This document shows positions 31,576 through 43,100 of a DNA stretch of 64,000 nt, piece by piece. Location of the stretch: positions 1,205,817 through 1,269,816 of the forward strand of contig MU006090.1 in the NCBI GenBank assembly GCA_010093705.1. Reading direction: 5' to 3'. Origin of the DNA: Patellaria atrata CBS 101060 (taxonomy: Eukaryota > Ascomycota > Dothideomycetes > Patellariales > Patellariaceae). Numbering within the stretch: the first letter of the stretch is position 1; each line of letters starts with the position of its first letter. Under the pieces are notes generated by a model that searched no databases, was not told the origin of the DNA, and saw nothing but the letters and a program-made list of their open reading frames with translations. The translations under genes and the position numbers were made by a program.

Positions 31576-34500
31576 TTAAACACTTACATAACCAGCATCC
31601 TCCGCTGGAATAGGATACTCCTTTTCGCTACAGCGAGCACGGCCCTCTACTTCTTCAGTCTTGAGTTCACACAAGATGCGCTGGAGGTAATATCTCAAGG
31701 AACCTAGGCCCCGGAGATAGCCACGATCGATGCCATGAGGGTCTTTTGGAGGACATGGCACATTCTCCGGAAGCTCATCTTCGGCCGTGACGCAATTGGC
31801 GAAGTCCACAATCTTAACCTGGAGCCCAGGACTCGATTTCGTCTCTTCCGAAGATTTGTTGCTTGAACTCGATTCGGATTTCGAAGGTTCGTTTTCCTGA
31901 CCTGGAGACCTGCCCGGTGTCTTCTCGTCTGCCTCGTGAGCACCCTCATACATAACCAATAGACTGCTGGCGTAGAGACGATAACCTGGTAACTGGCTAA
32001 TGATCCGTTCAAGGTTCTCAATCTTCTCAAGAATCCGGGGAATATGCTTAAGAGCGCTATTGTACCCGTGTCCATCGAAGAAAAATCGACTCAATGCATC
32101 TTGGAATTGCTTTCCCGCCTTCAGGTCTCGTCCTAGATACTTGTCCTCGTAGTTGTACGTCTGCGATTTTGCGTTCCAAGCTTGCATTCCGCACATACGA
32201 ACGCCAAGCTCGAAAGACGTTGTCATCTGGCATTTGCGGCGTTGAGATTTCTGTTTCTTCTCATCGGCTTCTATCCCATACTGCCTTGTCCCCATTTTCA
32301 GGTCAAGAACACAGGGTTTGGTCATGCCAGCGGTTAAGTCCTCAAGAAGAATGAATAGCTGATTACGTTCATCAGGTTGTAGCTGAGCTTCCTTGGGATT
32401 ACAAGGGCTTGTCACCAATGCCCTCTCCTGGTTTGCCTTCGTGTTCGCAACTGGAGATGGGAGCATGCTTCCCGAAGCCGTCCTGATGGACGATCCAAGA
32501 GCTTGACTTGGTTGAGACATTGGAGGACTTGAAGGGAGAGGCTTTGTTTCAGACTGCGCTGGTTTCGAATCATCATCCATGTGAAAGACTTCCTCTTCAG
32601 CATCGCCACCATAGCCGTCTTCCTCGTGTTCATGGTATTCTAAATCACCTCGTTTGGAGGAATCCACACCACACGGTTGTCGGAGCAGTCCACCACCGGA
32701 GTGACGGCGTCGAGGAAAGTGAGTAGGGTTGCCGGCCGTACGTTCTCGGTTCACCTCACTGGGACCTGCTTGAGATATTTGCGTCGGCCCCGCAGCACTT
32801 TCCCCTGCCGAAGTTGAAGGACCTGTTCGCGGTTGTAATACCTGTCTACGCATAGATTCACTATCCCCAAGCGACCTATGTCTAGATGATATGTCCGAAC
32901 TACCGCGATGAGCAGCAGATGGTGCGGAGCCCGGAAAGCCGCCGCGCGTATCATCACCCGACCTTCTCGAGGACATAATGTAATGACGACGATCATGTCT
33001 AGTATGGTGATGATGGATAGGTGGGGGTGTGAAGACTTCCCTCAATACCTGTTCCTGTAGTTTCTTGTTTACCGTAGTCGCGCCCCAGCTGGAATGCTGT
33101 TTGAACGTCGGCCTTGTTGGGCTGCTATCAGAAGAATTATTTCCCGGCATTGGAGTCAGACCAATTTCACTCATATTGCGACGATGCAATTGCGAAAGCA
33201 ACGACTCTTCACCATTAGCATGTTTCGGCGTGATTGGTCTAGGCGGAACCCGGAATAGATTTTCAGGAATTATATGCCTATTGTTCTCAAATATGACCTG
33301 AGGAACGTCACTAGTTTGCTGTGAATGGCTTACGATCCTTGGTTGCTCATTCTTGATTGTATCAGTAATCGACTGTTTTTCGTGACGATTTGAGCTGAGC
33401 GCTGCATGTGCAGAGTGTGGACGTATTTCCCCCTCTTGAGAGTCACGACTCTCGGGTTCTTGGGATTTCGCAGCATCGGGATTAACGGTTCTTTTACGCT
33501 TCGGTAACTTGCGATATGTAACATTCAAGACACCGATATACCTAGATTAATTCCAAAAAGGTAAACATTAGCAAAGAGATTTACTCACGTGACTGAAGCT
33601 CGCAAGGGGTCGATGAATCTTTGCTGATGTTTCAGCTCCACATCCAGGCGAATGGATAAAACTTTGATCTTACCTTGGTAGAAAATCCAACAACTCAGGA
33701 TGCTCATGCTCAACTGTCTCATAGAACTCATTCTCCCTGTTATTGAGTTGCTTACACACGGCACGTTTAGAAAAGCGGTAGACCGTGGTGTGACCACCAA
33801 CCTGATGATTGTATGGCTTTAGTTCTACTGCACCTACAGGGACCGGTGGTTGACGGGGTTTAGAGGTTTTCCGCTGCTGCTGTTGCACATCAGTGTTCTT
33901 CGCTGCTGTCGGTGTTGTGCCAAGTTCTTCAATGGCGCTCGTTTCATTCTCTATGAAGGAACGTCCATACTCATCAACAGATTCATATTCGCTCTCACTA
34001 GCGGATGGTCCATGATCAGATTGTTCCAACAACGTGTCTGGAACTGCTTCCTCAGAACTCGCGTGATGTAGATCACTCTGCAAGTACTGTTTCTCTTCTT
34101 CCGACTGTAAAGATATTTCATATTCATCTGTGGCTTTTTGCTGGGGTCGTTGCTCCTTAGACAGCTCCTCAAGAGGCGTTGGAGTCTTAACGGGCTTGTT
34201 GCGGATGTCATCTAAGCGACTTTCCGTGCTCTCCGGTTTGACACTTGTCTGCCGATGGGGAAAATAAAGTGCTGATGAGATCTGTTCTCTGTCAGACTCT
34301 TCATCATCCTCGCTCCCTGCCTTTGGTGGAGACTGTCTGGGACCGAAATAATCTACAGGTTCTGCGCTGATAACGTGCGGTGTTCCAGCAGGGGGAGATT
34401 TTTCCTTTTCAGAGGTACTTCGTCGTAAGCTTTTAGAGAAAGACGACCCCTTTCCAGCGCCAGGTGTAAGGTTATGATGATTTCTAATCTCTTCTAGAAG

Positions 34501-35742
34501 GCGTAAGGGGAACATGTGAGCCCTATCTGGTAGAACCTGTTTCTGTTTCAATTCGTTCTCCGTTTCACTACCATCATCGTCCCTAGGGAGCCGATCTTTA
34601 CTAGAGAACTCAGGAAGAGCGGGTATCTCCTTATTCCCAGACCGCTCAATAAAACCGACTGAATGAGGCCGAGTATCCAAAAATGAAGAGCCAGACGCCC
34701 TTTTATCATCAGGCATAGAAGGTTTTGCTGAATCCTTAGATTTAACACGGGTCTCCTCTAGCTTATATTTGTCGTCCTTGACGCGCCCACGCGTACTGGG
34801 CTCAGTGAGCTGCTCGCGAGCTCGGCCCCAGTCTTCACGACCTTTTTGCTCCTGTGACATGTCGTTTTCCTTAAAAAGCCCAAGGTAGTGACTTGTCTTA
34901 CGGCTACGGACCTGGCTCGGCTGCTCGACCTTTGGCAATTTTGCATCTATTTTCTTTTCAATACCAGAATCATCCCGTAGTTGTACTTTAGGTAGCAGAG
35001 TGCTTGACCCACCTACAGGATAGGCTCTACCTTCCCGCCATGAACGATACCTTATTCTCTCCGTATCATTTTGAAGATTTTCATCGGGCGATCTTGCGAA
35101 TTGATCATCTTGAGGCGTAGAAGGACGGTCCGCTGGGGAGTCGACGGGGCTCATAAACGGTGGAAGTTGGTTAGTTTGGTCCATATACTTGGTATCAATG
35201 AAATGAAGAATATGAGGCGTGTAATATCCTTTAAGAATATCCTGCTTCGATTGTACGGCTGGAACTGTTCTAGTTTGACCGTTGAGGCGGAATTTATCAT
35301 AGTAAGGATACCGGTTAATGAGTGGTGTTCCAGAGGAGTGTGAAGGAGAAAGAGTCCTTTGTAGAGTTGTTGACGACCGTGTCAACGTGTGTACTTCTGA
35401 GACTACCATCTTCGGGGGACGCTCTTGCTCAGGCACATTGAATGTCCTTCCCCGATTGTGAGATATTCCTAACGAACCACGACTGTCGATGGAGGAATGT
35501 GTCGTTGCACCAGAGCCGTCGCTTTTTGGGAGTCCAGCTTTGTTCAGTGAAGAAGACAGCAAGCTTCCAAATGCAATTGGGGCCGTCTTAGATCTTCCAG
35601 TATGCGATAAACTCTTTGGTGTCACCTCCTGCCCCTCCTGAGACGACACCGGCGAGCCATTTTGTGAGGGGATTGCGACTCCCCGAGGTGTCAGCGGGGA
35701 GGAGGGCAATGTATCTCGCGGAGCAGCAGGAACAGGTGACAT
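31576..35742 (-). CDS. KCS1: Inositol hexakisphosphate kinase (KCS1)
   Basis: Makes the inositol pyrophosphate 5-InsP7 from InsP6, linking phosphate status to growth. Two exons, 35742-33674 and 33541-31576, with a 132-nt intron, give 1344 residues. The first ~640 residues are low-complexity Ser/Pro/Arg-rich. The N-lobe (~641-710) reads [20 protein letters not shown], then [20 protein letters not shown], and across the intron [15 protein letters not shown]. After a ~365-residue insertion come the IPK-family motif PCVLDLKMG (PxxxDxKxG, ~1096-1104), [10 protein letters not shown] (~1213) and the metal-binding VKIVDFANC (~1268). The start at [10 protein letters not shown] is preferred; the frame is open to 35835, where MILLLVVFC is an alternative. 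Confidence 0.92.
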
Positions 35743-37273
35743 GGAGATGCCCACATTGGTCAGGTATTTGATCGTGGCAATATCTAGTGGCGGTGGTGCT
35801 TCCTCTTGACAGAAAACAACCAGGAGCAGAATCAAGCAAGGGCTCCGATAACGCCAATCAAGACTGCATGCCGCTCATGATGTTGGGATATTGGGTTTTC
35901 GGAGAGATGTACAGGACCTATGGGAGGAACACGTTTTGCTGGCTAGGTAGATTATGCGCACTGGATGCACGTAGATGGGTGCGATTGGAGACCTGGCTTT
36001 GTCTGGTGGAACGGTGGGAGTTAATAGGGACAATGGAGGAGGGCGAGATGGCGAGGATGGTTAGTCTCTTCGAGTTCGTTGTTTGTGCGGTAACTGACGT
36101 ATATTTTTTTTACTTCCAAGCCACTAAGCACTTTTATTACCCGACTTATCCAAGTGGAACTAGATCCTCAACGCCAAATCAGAGTGAAATCTCCCCTGAA
36201 TATCGTTTCATTCCACGCTCAAGTTTGTGCATCAGGCTGAAAGAGTCAAAGAGCAAAAGGGTGAAAAAGCAATGTTCTGCGGCCATTGAACGCTTGTATT
36301 TCGCCCACGTTACAAAGGGTACCATCAACCGTTAGATCGACCAAGAAGGGAGCTAGTTTGCACCGACGGATTCAACGTTTGTCCATCACGCTTCGGCTCG
36401 ACATCCGGCAGCAAAGATGCTCCTATCTGTACTGCACAGAATCGAATTCAAAGTAGATTGTGGTATAAGGTCGTTAAAGGCTCATTAGGATCCCTGGTTG
36501 GACAAGTTGCTAATTGTACAAAGGAGGTTCCAAGTCCAATCACTTAAGAACGTGGGTTTGGAGAAACTCCTCCGGATTAGTGCATCAGTCTACCGAACGA
36601 CAGGCACAGCTGCTGAGTGAAAGGCTTGGATTATATGTTTTCTGTCAACGACATCTCACCGCATTTCTGTCCTGGACGACCTAAGCGCTTCTAAGGTAGG
36701 TCGATGCGACCCTTCCGCTTGCTGACGGCCTAGGACGGGGGAATCTCCAGAGCCAACCTTATCTCGCGCCTCAGGATCACAAAGAGATGGAAGTTACCTC
36801 AGTGCTTCTCCAAGTCCAGGCTTGATCGATCTATACATCGGATTGTTGCTATTCTTATGCTGTCATATGTACTATTTCATTTACTTACAGTCTGTACCTG
36901 TGGAGACCTAGTGGTTCTTACAATTCCGAAACCATATCGGCTCGGTCGTGATAGCTTCCTGGAAACTATATTGCCTATCTAGTTCTATACTACAGTACAC
37001 CTTTATCCCGAGCAGAATGGTTAGGTTCAGAACCCACCAGTGCGTTCTCATATACATAATTGTAAAAATAGACCTTCAAACTTAATCCTGTATTTCAACC
37101 CAGGACGAGATGCACGAAATTATCTCTTATACAGTACTACCAGCGCCATGCTACTCAAACAAAGAAACGTCCCCATATAATCTGGTCGTATCAAACTTAT
37201 GACTAAGAAGGTCCCGCAACTTCAAAATATTTCCCTAAGCAAAACTCCTAAGTACTTGCGTTTCCCTACTGCC
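35743..37273. other. Intergenic upstream of KCS1
   Basis: About 1.5 kb between KCS1 and the next minus-strand gene. It presumably contains the KCS1 promoter and long leader. No repeat or credible coding signal; the plus-strand open frame at 35787-36335 is antisense to the KCS1 5' end and has no family resemblance. Confidence 0.45.
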
Positions 37274-39484
37274 TTAATTTCCCTGGTTACTAATATCTTT
37301 ACATTCCCCTCTTACGGCTAAATTCTCCTTGGATTTTGCCTGGTCCCCGCTGATATCTTCTCCACTTTGGCATTTCTTCAATTCGTTTTCCAAGTCCCAA
37401 GATTGCAGAAAGCTTCCGGCATCTTCAAGTACTTGATCTAGATCCACATCTTCGAAGACTTTTCCATCTTTGTCGCCTTGTAATTGGGAGCCGTGTGACG
37501 TTGAAACCGCACGTTGACCAAGACCATGAAGACTTTGCGGAGAATGGGAGTATATAGGCTGTTGACCTTCCGATAACTTTGATCTCGGCTTTTCCTGGCC
37601 TTTGGGAGTTTGCACCGTGGAAGATAAAGAAGAGGGATTGAACGAAAGACAAATTAGCTGGGGTGAGATCGGAGAAATAGGGGTTGAGGTGGTGAGAGTG
37701 TCAGTAGACGAGGCATCCAACTTTGCTCCCAGCAAGGTTCGATCTCGTTCCCCGAGTCTATTGCTGGTTCGATCACCAATGTCTTGATGAGCTTCGGCAT
37801 CTCCTAGAGGTCTATTACCGCTTGCTCCACTAGCTGGCTCAATTACTGTCCTAAAGCTTGCGTTCTTTTTCACTTTTGCTTTGAAGGAATTGCAGGTCAA
37901 CGGGGAGACTCTATTCAGAAAATCCTGAGTGCCAGAAAGATGTCGTACGGCTGGGGTGTTAAAAATGCGGAAAGGTGTTATGTCTTCATGTGATTCATGA
38001 GACGGGCGGCGTGCTTCGAAGTTATTCGGGTGTTCTTTTGCAGACAAAACTTTGTCAGGATTAATATGTGTCTCTATCTGACCGATACCGTCTTCAAAGG
38101 TTTCTCGGGCGGCCAATTCCTTCGAGGAAAAGCTTGGCATCTCCCTTTTAGATTGGATGTGGTGTATGCCTGGCTTTGCTACTCTGTATTGCACGAATGG
38201 AGACGCTGCTGTAGTCGCTATCAATGATACTCCTTGCACTTTCTTTTTTCTTCTGGAAAAAGAAGCAAGTTTTGTTGAACCCCTAATCTCATTATGATGC
38301 TTTCGAACATCGTCGGAGCGGGAAAATAGTGAGGGCTTTATCAAATTTTTCTTTGGCACGTTATCAAGCTTGTCATAAAGCGTGACTGGACGTTTCCCAG
38401 TAGTTCGTAGTTGAGATACATTTCCATCTTTTATTGAGTTTTGCAAAAGACGTGGCTGCAGTGGTACGTTGACTCGTGTGGTACCAACACTGATACTATC
38501 TGTTTTACGGACAGATGAATCGTTAATAGCTGTCCACCCCTGACATTTCACTTGTTGAGATACCGTGATAGTATTAGATGCTCCTAGGGGTGTAAAAATA
38601 GACGGTTTAGTTTCGTGGAACCTTTCTTGTAAACTCAATTCAACCTTCTTCTCTTTAGTACTATCCTTCAAACGGAACTGTCCGCTCTCCTTTTTGCCTG
38701 TAGTTTTAGAACAGTCTCCTAGCGGGCTGGTATTCCTCTTCGTTTCAAATGTTGGTTTAGGTACATATGAAGCGTTCTGTAGGGAATTTCGTGGTGGAGA
38801 AGATGTGTGCTCTATGGAATACGCTTTGGGTTCTATAGATCTTATTTGGAGGTTATCGTGATGGATAGCATCTGATTGAACAGTGACTGTGCCTTCTGAA
38901 TTTGGGTTACTACCATCCTCGGGAGCTCTCCTTGAACAGGTATCGTCTACACCGGGAATTGTTTTGGATATATGGAGGACAGATTTTGAGCTCTTCTTCC
39001 TCGTCCTTTGTACCATATGCTCAAATTCTACATTAGTGTCGCATTCTTGGCCGCGGTTGCTGGCTATTTCTGCTGATATGCAGAGCGATGAGGCCCGGTC
39101 CATACTCTCACCAGGTACAGCAGTAGGATACTGCATTAATCTTGCCCAAGGTATACTTGACGGCGACAAACCGTGTGATTGATCCTTATTCTCCGCGTTC
39201 TGCTCGAAGAACTCCACTCTAAGCTGTTCGGCTCGTCCAACTTTCGAGTTGGAGCTCCAAGGATTCTGCCAATCGTCTTTGAAAGGTCCTTTAAGTGTAG
39301 CAGAATGGATATGAAGTGTTTCACCCCGTAGATACTGCTGCGCATATTCCTCCACCCTCCTCCGTTTAGCTACATGTTCCACCGAAGCGTTATATTGGTT
39401 GCTACCAATGACAGTGCTATGTGTATCCAGTGGCGAAAGAGACTGGAAGTCAACTTCATGGAAGTAAGGAGTGAGGTTCAACAT
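37274..39484 (-). CDS. Conserved fungal protein with KRRRxEEYAxxYLRG motif, unknown function
   Basis: Single exon, 736 residues, starting MLNLTPYFHEVDFQSLSPLD. Residues about 39-78 hold the only ordered-looking block: AKRRRVEEYAQQYLRGETLH followed by IHSATLKGPFKDDWQNPW. This resembles a short block found in uncharacterised Pezizomycotina proteins, some loosely annotated 'protamine P1'. The rest is Ser/Thr/Lys-rich and probably disordered, ending with an acidic helix (VFEDVDLDQVLEDAGSFLQS) that could be a protein-binding peptide. The basic patch suggests a nuclear location (inference). It is divergent from the Cdc11 gene across 636 bp. Confidence 0.72.
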   Translation of the reverse strand: MLNLTPYFHEVDFQSLSPLDTHSTVIGSNQYNASVEHVAKRRRVEEYAQQYLRGETLHIHSATLKGPFKDDWQNPWSSNSKVGRAEQLRVEFFEQNAENKDQSHGLSPSSIPWARLMQYPTAVPGESMDRASSLCISAEIASNRGQECDTNVEFEHMVQRTRKKSSKSVLHISKTIPGVDDTCSRRAPEDGSNPNSEGTVTVQSDAIHHDNLQIRSIEPKAYSIEHTSSPPRNSLQNASYVPKPTFETKRNTSPLGDCSKTTGKKESGQFRLKDSTKEKKVELSLQERFHETKPSIFTPLGASNTITVSQQVKCQGWTAINDSSVRKTDSISVGTTRVNVPLQPRLLQNSIKDGNVSQLRTTGKRPVTLYDKLDNVPKKNLIKPSLFSRSDDVRKHHNEIRGSTKLASFSRRKKKVQGVSLIATTAASPFVQYRVAKPGIHHIQSKREMPSFSSKELAARETFEDGIGQIETHINPDKVLSAKEHPNNFEARRPSHESHEDITPFRIFNTPAVRHLSGTQDFLNRVSPLTCNSFKAKVKKNASFRTVIEPASGASGNRPLGDAEAHQDIGDRTSNRLGERDRTLLGAKLDASSTDTLTTSTPISPISPQLICLSFNPSSLSSTVQTPKGQEKPRSKLSEGQQPIYSHSPQSLHGLGQRAVSTSHGSQLQGDKDGKVFEDVDLDQVLEDAGSFLQSWDLENELKKCQSGEDISGDQAKSKENLAVRGECKDISNQGN

Positions 39485-40120
39485 CCCGAATATCGATCAG
39501 ACTGCGTTTAAGAGTGCTGAAACATGGAGGAGGGAATCATAGAAAACCAGGAGGTGGGTGTTAGGTGTAAGCTGTGTCGTAGATACTGTCAATCTACCAT
39601 GGGATTTCCTCTACTGGATTGCGTCAGGTCAATTTAAGATGAAAAACGGACACTGTAAACGAGAGATACACTCTTACGACTTTGGAGTAAGATTGTAACA
39701 TAGAATTCCAAATAATTAGCTAGATACATGCATTTCGACACTGTGAAAGTGAGTTACTTGCCTACTGTTGGTAGAGTGATAGTTCGATATGAAGGTAGCT
39801 GGCTAAACCTCGGGCGGGGAATCCTGGTTGCTGGGCCGGCCTTGGTAGTCCTTCAATACTCGACATTCACATCTCTTTCTTATACCATTTCCCACTGCAT
39901 GCACTGAAAGTCTTTTACGCGTAATATTTCTACGCCCTTATGCTTATTATTGGAATGGGCCAATCGAATATGTGGGACAGGCTGAACTAATAGCAGTATT
40001 CACGCGACCGCCCGTGTTTACAGCTGGCTTGGCTGGGGTAAACAAACAACATCCACCACATACCATTGACTACCTTACTACCACAGTGAATCCCAGTTCC
40101 CAAACTGAAACCCAGAGAAA
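39485..40120. promoter_or_regulatory. Bidirectional promoter between the KRRR-motif protein and Cdc11
   Basis: 636-bp head-to-head interval. It contains no coding signal; an A/C-rich leader (caaacaacatccaccac) precedes the Cdc11 start. Confidence 0.5.
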
Positions 40121-43100
40121 ATGGAGCAGTATCTCGAGGACCTCTCCGAAGACTGGATTTCCCAACCCCGTTCTTCTCCGCTTTCAGATTCAAGATCCGC
40201 GCTCGGTAATATTACTGCGAATAAGTCGGAGTCTTTGTCTACAACATCACAGCAGAAAAGTCGAATACCTCGCTTTAAGGCCGCGCAATATCCGACAGTA
40301 TCAATCGAGAATAGACAACAAAACCATCTCAAGGTACCTGAAATGCGCAAAAACGTTCTGACTGAGCGTAGTTTAAGTGACGCAAACATCGCTCTCGTTT
40401 CTCCAACGGGTGGCAACTCAAAGGGGGGAACTACCAGGGCAACATCGCGATCGCTTTCTACCTCGTCATTGGATTCTGTAATGCGGTCCGGTACGACCCA
40501 GAAACAGCCTGCTCGAACGCCGCATTCAAAGTTTCGGGCACAGGATACTCCGGAATGGAAACGAAGGTTACTCGGGGGAGGCATGGGGTACAGGGATCAG
40601 AAAGACTTATTCAGTCCAATGGGATTAGAGAATATCTTCCAAAAACCTCAAGCTTCTAATACGGCACCACCACGGAAGACTAAAAAGAAGACCGTATTTC
40701 TTAAAGAAGTGGAGACTATGCCTTCGAGCCCCCCTCCTTGGTCATCGAACGAACTGGACGAGTCAGAGCTTCCGGGTCTACAAGGCCATCTTAGCGCAAT
40801 AGACCTAGTTATGGTCCCAGAAGAGAATGAAGCTCCTGCTTCCGAGGAAGATAGTAACGATTATTTGCGATATTCCAAAACAAGGCACATGCCTACGAAG
40901 GACAATAGATCACTACTCGCAGATTCATCAAGTAGTGTGCTGGATGAAGCTCTTGTGGACACTTCAAGCACCACTAGTGGACAACTTGAACAATTGAATG
41001 AAGAGTTTAGCCCCGTCTTCATTTCAAAACACAATACTGCAGATGGTTGTATCGGTTATGCGCCCCTCGACTTCGTGAGCTCACAAATGAGAGATCAGCT
41101 TGAGAGTGTAGCTGTGGGAAGGGAGAGGTCAACAAGGGCTTCAAGTAATGAAGTAGAGCAAAGGATGACACCAGAGGCCCCCTCCCTTTCAAGTTGTCAA
41201 ACAGAGAGCCTTCCAGAAGACTTACTTGCTGGAACTCCTGATATCTCCAACATAGGGGCGTTTGTTAATACTAGAAGGGGTGAATATTCTGCTGATGGCT
41301 CTTTCCAACAACGGCCCCTCAGTCCTTCTCCCCCTTCCGACATATGCTATACGGATAAAGACAGGCCCCAGAGTTCGTCTTTGGCATGCTTTGACCGAAC
41401 TCAAAAACCAACAGAAGATTTAGAACGACCAACAGTTCTACTAGAGGGGCCCTCTCCGCCGCTTCCACCCGTCACTCCTTCCCGCCGTGCCGACATCAAT
41501 CAACTTAGTCCTAACCGAACAAGATCCTCCGGAAGTCCGTTGAAACTGTTCGGAGATCATGATACGTTTACAAGCAATAGGCTACTTCGACGAATAAGCC
41601 AGCTCGAAGACTCTATAGTCACTGAATCTCAGAAACCGTCCTCGTCAAAATCAAGCTCTATGGCCAAGCAAAATGGACCTGCCCAACTCACCTCCATTCA
41701 GGAGGCTAGTTTTAGGGATGCTACTATTACTGGCAACAACCATGATGTTCACCATCATCAAAAATCTGAAAAGGAACATAAACCTCGTATTAGCAGTTTC
41801 GGAGAAGGTGACCTTAATGGATATACTTTTCCAGAAAACCTTTCAATTCTTTCTTCGATGGATAATAGTGGTGAAGAAAGTATTCTAGTGTTTCCAGGTG
41901 AAAAACAAAACCGACCTGATAAGGTCCCCCCAGTGCGTTTGCAATCTTCTCCAATTTGTCGCGAGATTCGGCTTTCGAAGCGCCGTCTTTCGAAACGCTC
42001 TGGTACGAGTTATCCGACAGCAATTCAAAAGAGCAGACCAGAAATTGGTACTATAGACCCGGCATCAAACCTGGAATCTGATTCTATCGAATTGTATGTT
42101 TCAGAACAACAACCCGGCCTAGTACAGAACGATGCTGGCAAGAGGCCTCCAACTTCTCCTTTCAAAAACCCAACCCCAAAGCGGAGAAGAACCCTTCCTA
42201 AGACGGGTGGAGAAAACGAAAACAACTCTATCACGAGATCAGTTCGTCAAACCCACGATGCGATGCAGTCGGGTTTCAGTAGGAAGCGAAAGGATGCTCG
42301 ACAAGGAAACAGTAGTAATATGGCCGATCCTGAAATTATTGCACGTAGACAGATATTGAGGCCTCGAAATCCTACACCGAGCCAGCGGCGACGAGAAGAG
42401 ATCCAAACTGAAGTCATCGACGCAACTGAGCTGTTCATGGCAAGCTCCCCGAGGCTTGAAGCTATAAAAGAACACCTCCAGTCGCCAGTAGTAGGAGTAA
42501 GCAATGATTCTCTACAAGCTCAGGCAGTCGCTAGAGAGGTCGCAGCTTTCACTATCAAGATGGCCAAATCAATGGAAGATGACACGCGTAAACGCTCAGT
42601 AACGACTCAGGACTTCCTTGATGAGGCGATGAAAATAATGGAGTTCATCCGTACAAAATCAAGACCCCGTAGCGGTTTAGGTAGTCTAGAAGAGTCTCAG
42701 TCGGAGGACACCGGTGATGACGTGGCAGGAGGGGAGGAGCCACCAAGTACCTTGACCTTCTCCAGACCACCCACCAGAGAAGGCATAAGGAGCGGATGGC
42801 GAAATCAAAGTCCTGAACCCCTTGATCCCAAAGTCTTAGTTCATCTCCAAAAGTTTGCAGAAAAGGATGATGACGACTTTATCGTCTCCTCGGTTCACTC
42901 CCTTAATTTAGATCCAGGAATTAGATCATGTGCAAATGAGCAGCGAATATTGGGTTCTCACCAGTCAGATAACATACGGATTACGGAAAATATTAGTCAA
43001 ACATGGGGCCGAGCTCGTTCAGATTCAGAAATGAGTCGCAACGGAACCGGATCATCTCGCACCGCTACAACTAAAACACACACATCTACGGAGTCATCGT

